From assembly GCA_958370325.1 (NCBI GenBank), contig CATXJW010000067.1, forward strand, positions 1-6,606: a stretch of 6,606 bases of DNA, written 5' to 3'. The translations under genes and the position numbers were made by a program. How positions within the stretch are numbered: the stretch's first letter is position 1; every line of letters starts with the position of its first letter. Below are positions 1-6,577 of this stretch, piece by piece. The stretch is from an uncultured Collinsella sp. Lineage in GTDB: Bacteria > Actinomycetota > Coriobacteriia > Coriobacteriales > Coriobacteriaceae. A model generated the notes under the pieces. It was not told the origin of the DNA and did no database searches. It worked only from the letters and a program-made list of their open reading frames with translations.

Positions 1-1250
1 ATCACAACTTCACGTCCATCAGGCGTAATGCCCGTAATATCGATGTCGTCCGTGCCAATCATAAAATCGACGTGCGTGCTCGAGACGTTTACGCCATGCT
101 CCAAGAGCTCCTCCTTGGACATGTCATACCCACCCTCGATGCACTCAGGGAAGCCGACGCCTAGCGCAAGGTGGCAGCTGGCGTTCTCGTCATAGAGCGT
201 GTCATAGAACAGAACGCCACTTTCGCGGATCGGAGTGTTCTTGGAGATGAGCGCGACCTCACCCAGATGAGCGGCACCTTCATCGGTGTCAATAATGCTC
301 GCAAGCGTCGCCTTGCCCACGCGGGCATCGTAGTCCACCACGCGGCCGGCCTCAAACTTAATCCAAAAATCGTCAACCTTGTTACCGTGGTGAATGAGCG
401 GCATGGCCGAGTACACGATACCGTCGACACGCATACGATCAGGCGAGGTGAAGACCTCCTCGGTGGGGATGTTGGGGAAGAAGGGGTGCCCATCGGGCGT
501 CTTGCCCTTGCCGCCGGCCCACTCGTGACCTTTCGTCATGCCAATCGTCAGATCGGTTCCATTTGCCGAGGTGTAATGCAGGTAGTCGAAACGATTGTCG
601 TTCAGGAAACGCAGGTTCTTTTCGAATGCGGCGTCATGGAGTTCCCAGTCGCTCTCCGGGTCCTGGCCATCGGCGCGAGCGGTGTGCAGAATCGCATTCC
701 ACAGCTTATAGATTGCAACCTCATCGGCGTCTCCCGGGAACACCTCGCGCGCCCAGGCAACGACCGGCGCGCCGGCGATGCACCACGGGTTGATGTTGTA
801 GTCCAGTCCGCGACGGAAGACCTTGCACTGCGTGTTCCTTGCCTTAGAAGCTGCAGCAGGCTTAGCGGGATCGATGCCCTTAAGGGCGGCAGGGTCCGCA
901 CCCTCGATAAAGATAAAGCAGGCACCATCCTGGGCCAGTGAATCAAGCTGCAGGCGCTTCCACTCGGGCGTCTGCTCAAAATAGCTTTTCTCGACATGCT
1001 CGTACGTGAGCCTCGTCACGGCGTCATCGGCCCAAATAACCGTCACGTGACCGGCACCGGAGGCATAGGCCTCCGCGACCACCACGCGCGCAAACGGCGC
1101 GCACTCGACCGGAGACTGAACGACAACCTCCTGGCCGGGCTTGACGTTTACGCCCTTGCGGACAACCAGGCGCGCATAGTTTTTAATCTTGGGCTCTAGG
1201 GCCTTCATGCCCTCCAGAGCCTCTTCGACCGTCAGGGCAGCTCGAATCAT
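1..1250 (-). CDS. M29-family metallo-aminopeptidase (AmpS/PepS/aminopeptidase T type), 3' end missing
   Basis: Cytoplasmic metallopeptidase that removes N-terminal residues from peptides. I translated it by hand; 416 complete codons are open and run off the left edge. Family members are about 410-420 residues, so probably only some ten residues are missing. The M29 signature residues are present: a TEEVF motif (second Glu about residue 265), Glu331 in GEVAL, His360 in SCHLALG, and His393 and Asp395 in STHVDFMIG. Their order and spacing fit the dinuclear metal ligands of this family, so the enzyme looks intact. The ATG at 1250 is chosen because GGAG lies 6 bases upstream (1260-1257). An in-frame ATG at 1262 has no ribosome binding site and is less likely. 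A short Ala/Lys-rich stretch (about residues 129-138) looks like a surface loop. The gene sits just after a terminator, so it is probably its own unit. No signal peptide is seen. The family call is firm; substrate preference cannot be read. Confidence 0.93.
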   Translation of the reverse strand, partial: MIRAALTVEEALEGMKALEPKIKNYARLVVRKGVNVKPGQEVVVQSPVECAPFARVVVAEAYASGAGHVTVIWADDAVTRLTYEHVEKSYFEQTPEWKRLQLDSLAQDGACFIFIEGADPAALKGIDPAKPAAASKARNTQCKVFRRGLDYNINPWCIAGAPVVAWAREVFPGDADEVAIYKLWNAILHTARADGQDPESDWELHDAAFEKNLRFLNDNRFDYLHYTSANGTDLTIGMTKGHEWAGGKGKTPDGHPFFPNIPTEEVFTSPDRMRVDGIVYSAMPLIHHGNKVDDFWIKFEAGRVVDYDARVGKATLASIIDTDEGAAHLGEVALISKNTPIRESGVLFYDTLYDENASCHLALGVGFPECIEGGYDMSKEELLEHGVNVSSTHVDFMIGTDDIDITGITPDGREVV

Positions 1251-1293
1251 GTGCCACTCCATCTATCTATAGAACAGTAAAAAGGCGCGCCGC
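1251..1293 (-). promoter_or_regulatory. Possible compact promoter and RBS for the aminopeptidase
   Basis: On the minus strand TTGCGG and TATAGA are separated by 18 bases; the first overlaps the loop side of the upstream terminator and the second is about 1273-1268. Each matches the sigma-70 consensus only partly (3/6 and 4/6). A start point near 1261 would give a leader of about ten bases carrying the GGAG at 1260-1257. The ribosome binding site is clear. The promoter is a weak guess, driven by the fact that a terminator lies directly upstream; readthrough transcription is the alternative. Confidence 0.25.
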
Positions 1294-1309
1294 AAAAACG
1301 ACGCGCCTT
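1279..1309 (-). terminator. Rho-independent terminator of the purC-membrane protein unit
   Basis: An 8-bp perfect stem pairs 1302-1309 with 1282-1289 (AAGGCGCG/CGCGCCTT). Two further C-G pairs are possible inside the 12-base loop. On the minus strand the stem runs straight into a run of five T (1283-1279). It begins 30 bases past the TAG stop of the small membrane protein, which is the right place. On the plus strand the stem is followed by TATAT rather than a T run, and there is no plus-strand gene to serve, so it is assigned to the minus strand. Confidence 0.85.
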
Positions 1310-1339
1310 ATATCTTAGCGATAAGTATGCATGCAAATG

Positions 1340-1915
1340 CTACTTCTTCTTGGAGTCCTTCTTGTCCTCCTCGGCAGCCGAGCGCTCGATAAGGGCGTTG
1401 AGCTTGTTCTCGGACATGCCCTCGGCCTGCGTGCGGTACATGTTGCGCAGGGGACGAATACGAACGAAGTCGTAGATAAAGTCACCCAAAATGACGACGT
1501 AGGACAAAACGATGCCGACCATCTGGACGGGGCTGGACACCATGCCAGCGGGAGCGAAGTACAGCGAAGCCCAAATGGCCACGACGAGCACCATGCCGAT
1601 AGTGAGCACGGCCCACCAGATGCGGCGGCGCTTGGTGTAGTCCTCATCCTGCTTGAGAAGGATATTCGACACCGTGTAGATGCGGTCCTCGCGGGCGCGC
1701 TGCTTAGCCTTGCGGGCGCGCTTCTCCTCTTTAGAGAGGCCCTCGAGGTTCTCGCCCTTCTCGAGCTCTTTGCGGCGTGCCTTAGACGAAGCCGGCACGA
1801 CGCGGACAGAGCTCGCTGCCTGACGGGCGGGCTTGGCGGATGCGGCGGACTTGCGCGCAACCCCGGTAACCTCGTGGGATTGCGTGCGCTTGTTCGTGGC
1901 GCTACGGGTACTCAC
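1340..1915 (-). CDS. Small basic two-helix membrane protein, function unknown
   Basis: 191 residues; I do not recognise the family. Residues 1-98 are hydrophilic and strongly basic: an Ala/Ser/Arg-rich start, then a Lys/Arg/Glu-rich, probably helical or coiled segment at about 44-78. Two hydrophobic segments follow (about 99-121 and 129-149), joined by a short loop with AGMVSSP. The C-terminus (RIRPLR, then a charged tail ending DSKKK) is also basic, so by the positive-inside rule both ends should face the cytoplasm, making a membrane hairpin. The GTG start at 1915 directly abuts the purC stop (TAAGTG) and is served by AAGGAG at 1930-1925, 9 bases upstream inside the last codons of purC. Translation is therefore probably coupled to purC. 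A terminator follows. The layout recalls small actinobacterial DUF-type membrane proteins with a basic N-terminal region and two helices, but I could not match one. Existence as a real gene is well supported; its role is not known. Confidence 0.85.
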   Translation of the reverse strand: MSTRSATNKRTQSHEVTGVARKSAASAKPARQAASSVRVVPASSKARRKELEKGENLEGLSKEEKRARKAKQRAREDRIYTVSNILLKQDEDYTKRRRIWWAVLTIGMVLVVAIWASLYFAPAGMVSSPVQMVGIVLSYVVILGDFIYDFVRIRPLRNMYRTQAEGMSENKLNALIERSAAEEDKKDSKKK

Positions 1916-2803
1916 TTATGCGTTCTCCTTCATGCTTGTGAACTGGGAGCCCGTAATGATCTGGAAGGCCTCGCGATAGCGCTCGGACGTGCCATCGATG
2001 ACCTCGGCGGGCAGGTGCGGGGTCTCCCCCGTCATATCCCAGTTGGCTTTGAGCCAATTGCGGACGAATTGCTTGTCGTAGCTGGGCTGAATCTTGCCCT
2101 CCTCGTAGCTGGCGGCAGGCCAGAAACGGCTGGAGTCAGGCGTGAGGCACTCGTCGATCAGCGTGACCTTGCCATCGATGACACCAAACTCGAACTTGGT
2201 GTCGGCAATGATGATGCCACGGGTCGCTGCATACTCGGCAGCAGCCTTGTAGATCTTGAGGGAAAGGTCGCGAATCTGTGTGGCAATGTCCTCGCCCACG
2301 ATCTCGCAGCAACGCTCGAACGAGATGTTCTCGTCGTGGTCACCGATCTCGGCCTTCGTGGACGGCGTGAACAGCGGCTCGGGAAGCTTGGAAGCCTCGG
2401 TCAGGCCCTCAGGCAGTTGGATGCCGCAGACGGTGCCGTTCTCGTCGTAGGTCTTCTTGCCCGAACCGGTCAGATAGCCGCGGACGATGCACTCGATAGG
2501 AATCGTCTGGGCCTTCTTGACCAGCATGGCGCGGCCAGCGAGGTAGTCACGATACTCAGCAAACTCCTCGGGGAAATCCGCCGGATCGATGGAGACGAGG
2601 TGGTTGGGGACGATATCGGCAAACTTGTCGAACCAGAACGCCGAGATGCGGTTGAGCACCTCTCCCTTAAACGGAATCTCGTCGGGAAGAATAAAGTCGA
2701 ACGCAGAAATGCGGTCGGTGGCGACCATCAACAGGTTTTCGCCGGCATCATAGATATCACGAACCTTGCCACGGGAATCCGGACGACGCTCCATCGTTGT
2801 CAC
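1916..2803 (-). CDS. purC: Phosphoribosylaminoimidazole-succinocarboxamide synthase (SAICAR synthetase)
   Basis: Cytoplasmic enzyme of de novo purine synthesis: ATP-dependent joining of CAIR and L-aspartate to give SAICAR. Family motifs occur in order: RGKVRDIYD (residues 11-19), ATDRISAFD (28-36), signature 1 IPIECIVRGYLTGS (101-114), FTPSTKAEIGDHDENIS (145-161), signature 2 ADTKFEFG (200-207) and LIDECLTPDSSRFW (215-228). At 295 residues it is the long form, longer than the roughly 240-residue Bacillus type. A longer reading from GTG 2812 is possible, but there the AAGGAG at 2817-2812 would overlap the start. The same AAGGAG lies 8 bases before the GTG at 2803, so that start is preferred; ATG 2794 is too far away. 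No other purine gene is visible nearby: upstream is a histidine kinase, downstream a membrane protein in the same unit. All motifs are intact and no frameshift is seen. Confidence 0.97.
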   Translation of the reverse strand: MTTMERRPDSRGKVRDIYDAGENLLMVATDRISAFDFILPDEIPFKGEVLNRISAFWFDKFADIVPNHLVSIDPADFPEEFAEYRDYLAGRAMLVKKAQTIPIECIVRGYLTGSGKKTYDENGTVCGIQLPEGLTEASKLPEPLFTPSTKAEIGDHDENISFERCCEIVGEDIATQIRDLSLKIYKAAAEYAATRGIIIADTKFEFGVIDGKVTLIDECLTPDSSRFWPAASYEEGKIQPSYDKQFVRNWLKANWDMTGETPHLPAEVIDGTSERYREAFQIITGSQFTSMKENA

Positions 2804-2912
2804 GTGAGTCACTCCTTACCAAAATACGACAGTAATGCGGGTTCTTTCCCGCATGTTTTCGCAAACTCGGAGCGGCAGGGACGAAACCCCTCCTTCACCG
2901 AATAGCGAAAAG
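2804..2912 (-). promoter_or_regulatory. Structured gap upstream of purC, possible leader RNA
   Basis: The gap between the kinase stop and purC contains two potential hairpins. One is a 7-bp perfect stem (2835-2841 with 2848-2854, ATGCGGG/CCCGCAT, 6-base loop). The other is a long imperfect one: 2856-2862 with 2905-2911 (TTTTCGC/GCGAAAA), 2867-2870 with 2898-2901, and 2877-2880 with 2888-2891. Neither is followed by a convincing T run on the minus strand, so neither is called a terminator. A possible -10 box, TACAAT (2928-2923), lies in the last codons of the kinase; a start near 2916 would make both hairpins part of a purC leader of about 110 bases. No -35 match accompanies it. The purC ribosome binding site AAGGAG is at 2817-2812. 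I see no match to the purine or ZTP riboswitch cores as I know them. Confidence 0.4.
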
Positions 2913-4478
2913 CTAGTGCTCCATTGTAGTAGATGCCGCGTCCGCCGTGTGCTCGCGAGGCAGATGAATCGTAAAAGTCGTACCCTTTCCAAGCTCCGAC
3001 TCCACGGATATGTAGCCGTGATGACGCTCGACGATCTGCTTGGTCACGGCGAGGCCCACGCCCAGACCGCCCGCCTCACGGGCACGGCTGGCATCGGCGC
3101 GCCAAAAACGGCCGAAGATGCGCGACAAGTCATCCTTGGCAATACCGATGCCGGTATCAGAAACGGCGACGCTGACGTGTTTGCGGTCACTGAGCACCGA
3201 CACCACGACCCAACCGCCCTCGGGGGTGTAGCGCATGGCGTTACTCATGAGATTGATGACGCATTGTGTGATCATGTCGGGATCGGCTTCGACGACATCG
3301 TCGTGACCTTGGGTCTCGTCAGCAAAGCGCAAGCGCAGATCGCGGTCGACAAACAGGCGCTCCTGGGCATTGACGATGGAACGCACGAAAGGAACCATGT
3401 CCACCGGCTCAAGGTTGAGCGGAGCCGTGCTGTTTTCCATGCGCGATAGATCGAGCATCTGCTGCACCAGACGAGCCAGGCGACGCGTCTCGGAAGCAAC
3501 AGTCTCCAAGTGCTCATCGTCGGTAGGATATACGCCATCCTGCATGGCCTCGACCGTTGCGAGCATGGCCATAAGCGGAGTACGAAGTTCGTGAGCCACG
3601 TCCGAGGTCAAACGTTTCTCGTGTTTCATATCCTTCTCGAGCGAAGTGGCCATCTCATCGAAGGTCTCACCCAGCTGATCAATCTCGTCATCGCCGCGCA
3701 AGCCCGTACGAGCAGACAGATCGCCATCGCGAATTTGCTTGGCCGTGCTGGTAATACGGTGAATCGGCTTGGTGAGCATGCGCGACACGAGTGATCCGAT
3801 AACGACCGAAATGCAAACTGCAACAACCGCAGCAAGGGCCATGGCGTTAAAGGTCTTCTCCCTAAACGCAGAATCTGCCTTGGTGAGCAAGGCATCGGAG
3901 CCGATGGCCCACAGCTTTACCTGTCCGACATGCTCGCCGGAAGATGTTATGATTTCGACGTTTGCAACGCTATCGGAGCCGGTGGGAGCCGACGAGACCG
4001 GACTATGCGATGCTTTTTTCCCGCTCGAGCTGCTCGACGGCGATTCGTTTTCGCGCACATCGGCGGTCGCGCTTGCCGAAGGCCATGAGTCGTCATAAAC
4101 GACAACGCCTTTCTTGTTGACGACCTGCATACCCAAATCGTCGGACACCAAACTCGATGTCGCGACCGTACGTAGCTCGCCCGCAGTCCAATTGCCGTTT
4201 TCCTCATACGACGTCGCAAGCTTTTCGGCAGCGGAATTTGCGATTTCGACGATATTAGAGCGCGTGTAATCCGAAAAGACCGTGCCCCACACAACAGAGA
4301 CCACGCCCACCAGCACCAATACCGTCATGAGCGATGTCAGAGCAAAAGCAAGTGCCATGCGCGAGGGATAGCTCATCGTTGGCCGTGAATCGGAACGAGG
4401 CGTGTTCCAACTAGCCTTGGAACCCGCCTCGCTCTCCTGCTTGTGCTTTTGTCCGATTTCAAAGCGCGCAGGTGTCAT
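2913..4478 (-). CDS. Membrane sensor histidine kinase (HAMP-HisKA-HATPase_c)
   Basis: 521 residues. Sensor of the two-component pair with the regulator at 4490-5212: it autophosphorylates on His and passes the phosphate to that regulator. Layout: cytoplasmic tail 1-40; first membrane helix about 41-67; extracytoplasmic sensor about 68-208; second helix about 209-231; HAMP about 232-284; HisKA with H-box SDVAHELRTPL (292-302, phospho-acceptor His296); N-box around NLMSNAMRYTPEG (409-421); G1 DTGIGI (441-446); F-box IFGRFWR (454-460); G2 GGLGVGLAV (470-478). All catalytic motifs are intact. The sensor has PAS/Cache-like beta strands (GMQVVNKKGVVVYDD, 116-130, and VANVEIITSSGEHVGQVKLW, 171-190) split by a Ser-rich low-complexity insert (about 145-170). 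ATG 4478 lies 11 bases past the regulator stop; the weak AGGG overlapping that stop is its only ribosome binding site. A later ATG (4376, residue 35), just before the first helix, has no visible site. The signal sensed cannot be read. Confidence 0.95.
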   Translation of the reverse strand: MTPARFEIGQKHKQESEAGSKASWNTPRSDSRPTMSYPSRMALAFALTSLMTVLVLVGVVSVVWGTVFSDYTRSNIVEIANSAAEKLATSYEENGNWTAGELRTVATSSLVSDDLGMQVVNKKGVVVYDDSWPSASATADVRENESPSSSSSGKKASHSPVSSAPTGSDSVANVEIITSSGEHVGQVKLWAIGSDALLTKADSAFREKTFNAMALAAVVAVCISVVIGSLVSRMLTKPIHRITSTAKQIRDGDLSARTGLRGDDEIDQLGETFDEMATSLEKDMKHEKRLTSDVAHELRTPLMAMLATVEAMQDGVYPTDDEHLETVASETRRLARLVQQMLDLSRMENSTAPLNLEPVDMVPFVRSIVNAQERLFVDRDLRLRFADETQGHDDVVEADPDMITQCVINLMSNAMRYTPEGGWVVVSVLSDRKHVSVAVSDTGIGIAKDDLSRIFGRFWRADASRAREAGGLGVGLAVTKQIVERHHGYISVESELGKGTTFTIHLPREHTADAASTTMEH

Positions 4479-4489
4479 ATGTGATTTCC

Positions 4490-5212
4490 CTATTTCTCGT
4501 CCGACTTATCGGTCTTGGCCGGAGCCTCGAAGCGATAGCCGACACCGTGGACGGTGTAGAGCCACTTGGGCTTCTTGGGATCATCGCCCAGCTTGGCGCG
4601 AAGGTTCTTCACGTGGCTATCGATGGTGCGCTCATAGCCCTCAAAGTCGTAGCCGAGCACCTTCTCGACCAGCTCCATGCGGTTGTAGACGCGACCGGGG
4701 TGACGGGCAAGCGTGGTGAGCAGCTTAAACTCGGAAGCCGTCAGGTCGACTTCCTTGCCCTCGACCAAAATCTTGTGGCCCGAGATATCGATGACCAGAT
4801 CGCCGAAGTCGAGTACCTCGACGGCTGGCTCGTCGGCCTGATGGGCACGGCGGAACAAGGCGCGTACGCGCGCGACAAGCTCACGCGGCGAGAACGGCTT
4901 AATCAGATAGTCGTCGGCGCCGAGCTCAAGACCGATAATACGGTCCTCGATCTCGCCCTTGGCAGTCAGCATGATGATGGGGACATCCGAGGTATCGCGA
5001 ATGGTGCGGCAAACGCGCTCGCCGGGGATCTTGGGGAGCATAAGGTCGAGCACGACCAGGTCAAACTGATGCTTCTCGAACTCCTCGATCGCGGACTGGC
5101 CGTCGCCGACACCCACAACCCAGTAGCCTTCGCGCTCGAGATAGGCAGCGACGGCGTCACGGATTGCCTTCTCATCCTCGACCAGCAGAATCTTTTTTGC
5201 ATCTGAAGCCAT
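4490..5212 (-). CDS. OmpR/PhoB-family DNA-binding response regulator
   Basis: 240 residues. Cytoplasmic transcription factor activated by phosphorylation from the kinase encoded just downstream. Receiver domain about 6-120: acidic pocket E12/D13, phospho-acceptor Asp56 in VVLDLMLP, Thr83 in MLTAK, and Lys105 in DYLIKPF, all in the canonical places. Winged-helix effector domain about 131-229, with the recognition-helix segment RTIDSHVKNLRAKLG (195-209) and the wing WLYTVHGVGYRF (217-228). The ORF can be extended upstream to a TTG at 5233, but a strong AGGGGGG (5226-5220) sits 7 bases before the ATG at 5212, and that sequence would lie inside the longer coding region, so ATG 5212 is chosen. It is co-transcribed with the kinase (11-base gap). 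The regulator belongs to the large class that includes PhoP, ResD and MtrA; I cannot assign it to one of these, so no symbol is given. Confidence 0.96.
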   Translation of the reverse strand: MASDAKKILLVEDEKAIRDAVAAYLEREGYWVVGVGDGQSAIEEFEKHQFDLVVLDLMLPKIPGERVCRTIRDTSDVPIIMLTAKGEIEDRIIGLELGADDYLIKPFSPRELVARVRALFRRAHQADEPAVEVLDFGDLVIDISGHKILVEGKEVDLTASEFKLLTTLARHPGRVYNRMELVEKVLGYDFEGYERTIDSHVKNLRAKLGDDPKKPKWLYTVHGVGYRFEAPAKTDKSDEK

Positions 5213-5244
5213 AACACGGCCCCCCTGTCTCAATCAGCTAAGAA

Positions 5245-5257
5245 CAAGCCCATTTTA
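5245..5257 (-). promoter_or_regulatory. Probable -10 region of the response regulator-kinase operon
   Basis: TAAAAT on the minus strand (5257-5252) matches TATAAT in 5 of 6 positions. It would place the start point near 5245, giving a leader of about 33 bases that contains the strong AGGGGGG ribosome binding site. No good -35 is seen at the usual distance; that position (about 5275-5280) falls in the arm of a GC-rich inverted repeat. This fits either an activator-dependent promoter or chance. Confidence 0.4.
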
Positions 5258-5267
5258 ACGCACCTGA

Positions 5268-5306
5268 GCCCGCCGGATGCCACTATGACGCGGCAGCTCG
5301 GCGGGC
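5268..5306 (-). repeat. GC-rich inverted repeat between the lipoprotein and the regulator
   Basis: An 8-bp perfect stem pairs 5268-5275 (GCCCGCCG) with 5299-5306 (CGGCGGGC). An inner 4-bp stem pairs 5278-5281 (TGCC) with 5292-5295 (GGCA), leaving a 10-base loop. It starts 60 bases after the lipoprotein stop and just upstream of the candidate -10 of the regulator. There is no T run on either strand, so it is not a standard rho-independent terminator. It may still stop or protect the lipoprotein transcript, or be an operator overlapping the -35 region. The pairing is seen directly; the role is a guess. Confidence 0.5.
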
Positions 5307-5365
5307 GGTACTCACAATTACAACGCGTTTATTCCCCTGTTGGCGCCTTTTTAACCCCTCTAAGC

Positions 5366-6577
5366 TTAAAGAGAGAATAGGCGTGCGGTGACCGTCTCGG
5401 GTATACCCTGGCTGTTGCGCACCGTGGCGTACGTAAGGAATGAGTCCGATTTTCCCGCCGTAGCTGGATAATCGCCATATTCCAAAGCGCGGTCGGGCGA
5501 CAACAGCGAGCCATAGGTCTTGGCAGAGGTGTCGATGAGAAAATGCGATGCCTGTACCTTAACGAGATATTTATTCTTCTTGCCGGCAGCACATGCGAGC
5601 GGCTCGCGGGACAGAAAGAGGTATGGCCCTCCCTCATTACCGATATACGTGCCCATGTTGCCCAGGCTGCCCACGCCACTATAGGTCGCCTCGATAGAAA
5701 ACACGAAGGTATCGCCCATATATACGGCCTCGAAAGGCGAGACTGACGAGGGAAGGACTAGCTGGGCACGTTTGGTGTTGTTGCCATCGGTCAGATCGAT
5801 TGCCGTTATGCCGTAGTAGACGCCTTCGTCGTTGCGGACACGCGGCGAGATGGTCAAAATGCCGTCGCTCGCGCGCGGGGCCGATGCAAAGCGGCCCATC
5901 GATTTCCAAATTACCTCGGCCTTGGATTCATCAAGCGAGCGACGATAGCAAAACGAATCACTACTCGTTTTATTGCCGCCTGCCGAAGGCATTTTATACC
6001 AGATGACCGATGACCCGAACGCCGTAAACAGGGGCGGATCATAATCCTTGCCACCTCGATCGAGCTCAGCCACGTCGCCAGAGAGCGAGGCGCCCGACAG
6101 ATTTTGAGCGTAGAGCTTCCACGATGAATTGGCAAAGTTCATCTCAACCCACGCAAACACGCCATCGCCGGCACGGACATCGTAAAAAGCATATCCCGTG
6201 CCCTCGATAGGATCCTCGATTAATGTGGTAAGCGAGCCATCGCCCAGGTTGAGCACACCAAGCGTATTGGCATGCAGGGCAGAAGCAGGCGCCATCATCG
6301 CGGCGGCGTAGTCGCCATCGCAGTAGTACAGCAGCGTGCCCAGCGGCAGCGTCCACGACGCCGCCGGCTCAAGATCGATATCAACAGCTTCGTACTCATC
6401 AGTGATCGAGACAATCTTCGAATCGTCCTTGATAACCTGCGGCTCGCCGGCGGCATCGTCGCTGGTGCCCGTTTTTTTCGAGCAACCGGCAAGCACCGTG
6501 GCAGCGCCCGCGGCAGCACCGCCGAGCACAAAGCCACGGCGCGATATTCCATTCTTGATGTGGTCGGCGATACCCAT
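5366..6577 (-). CDS. Tat-type exported lipoprotein of unknown function, possible beta-propeller
   Basis: 403 residues; I do not recognise the family. The N-terminus carries a twin-arginine motif (ISRRGFV, residues 11-17), an Ala/Gly-rich hydrophobic core (18-30) and a lipobox VLAGC with Cys32. This predicts export of the folded protein by the Tat system and lipid anchoring to the outer face of the cytoplasmic membrane. A Ser/Thr/Asp/Lys-rich linker follows. The rest is rich in Tyr, Trp, Gly, Asp and Ser, with repeating short strands (for example GVFAWVEMNF near 139-148, SSVIWYKMPS near 189-198, DGILTISPRV near 238-247 and DTFVFSIEATYSG near 289-301) spaced about 50 residues apart, as in a beta-propeller; this fold is inferred. 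Cysteines other than Cys32 are at 86, 210 and 329. The ATG at 6577 overlaps the upstream stop (TAATG), with only a weak GAG ahead, so translation is probably coupled. The regulator operon starts 153 bases downstream, which allows but does not prove a link to that sensor. Confidence 0.85.
   Translation of the reverse strand: MGIADHIKNGISRRGFVLGGAAAGAATVLAGCSKKTGTSDDAAGEPQVIKDDSKIVSITDEYEAVDIDLEPAASWTLPLGTLLYYCDGDYAAAMMAPASALHANTLGVLNLGDGSLTTLIEDPIEGTGYAFYDVRAGDGVFAWVEMNFANSSWKLYAQNLSGASLSGDVAELDRGGKDYDPPLFTAFGSSVIWYKMPSAGGNKTSSDSFCYRRSLDESKAEVIWKSMGRFASAPRASDGILTISPRVRNDEGVYYGITAIDLTDGNNTKRAQLVLPSSVSPFEAVYMGDTFVFSIEATYSGVGSLGNMGTYIGNEGGPYLFLSREPLACAAGKKNKYLVKVQASHFLIDTSAKTYGSLLSPDRALEYGDYPATAGKSDSFLTYATVRNSQGIPETVTARLFSL

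Noticed and set aside
171..941. A 256-codon plus-strand frame opposite the aminopeptidase
   Set aside because: The minus strand gives an intact M29 enzyme over the same bases with its metal ligands; the plus frame has no family features.
2804..2812. Start of purC at the GTG at 2812
   Set aside because: The AAGGAG would overlap that start codon; the GTG at 2803 has an 8-base spacing to it.
2835..2860. The purC-side hairpin as a terminator for the kinase
   Set aside because: On the minus strand it is followed by TACTGTCG rather than a T run. On the plus strand a short TTTT follows, but there is no plus-strand gene.
1331..2905. A 524-codon open frame on the plus strand, opposite purC and the small membrane protein
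   Set aside because: It lies antisense to two well-supported genes, spans their junction and shows no recognisable domain. Long antisense frames are expected in GC-rich coding DNA.
2804..2912. Known purine or ZTP riboswitch, or a Bacillus-type PurBox, in front of purC
   Set aside because: The conserved core bases I know for these elements are not present; only a partial TATTCGG resembles half of a PurBox.
4472..5206. A 244-codon plus-strand frame opposite the response regulator
   Set aside because: It is the mirror of a clear OmpR-family gene with all receiver residues; no domain is seen in the plus frame.
5213..5233. Extension of the regulator to a TTG start
   Set aside because: The strong AGGGGGG ribosome binding site lies inside this extension and is correctly spaced to the ATG at 5212.
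5342..5352. GGCGCC followed by TTTTT on the plus strand, looking like a terminator
   Set aside because: It is a six-base palindrome with no loop and cannot form a stable hairpin; no plus-strand gene ends there.
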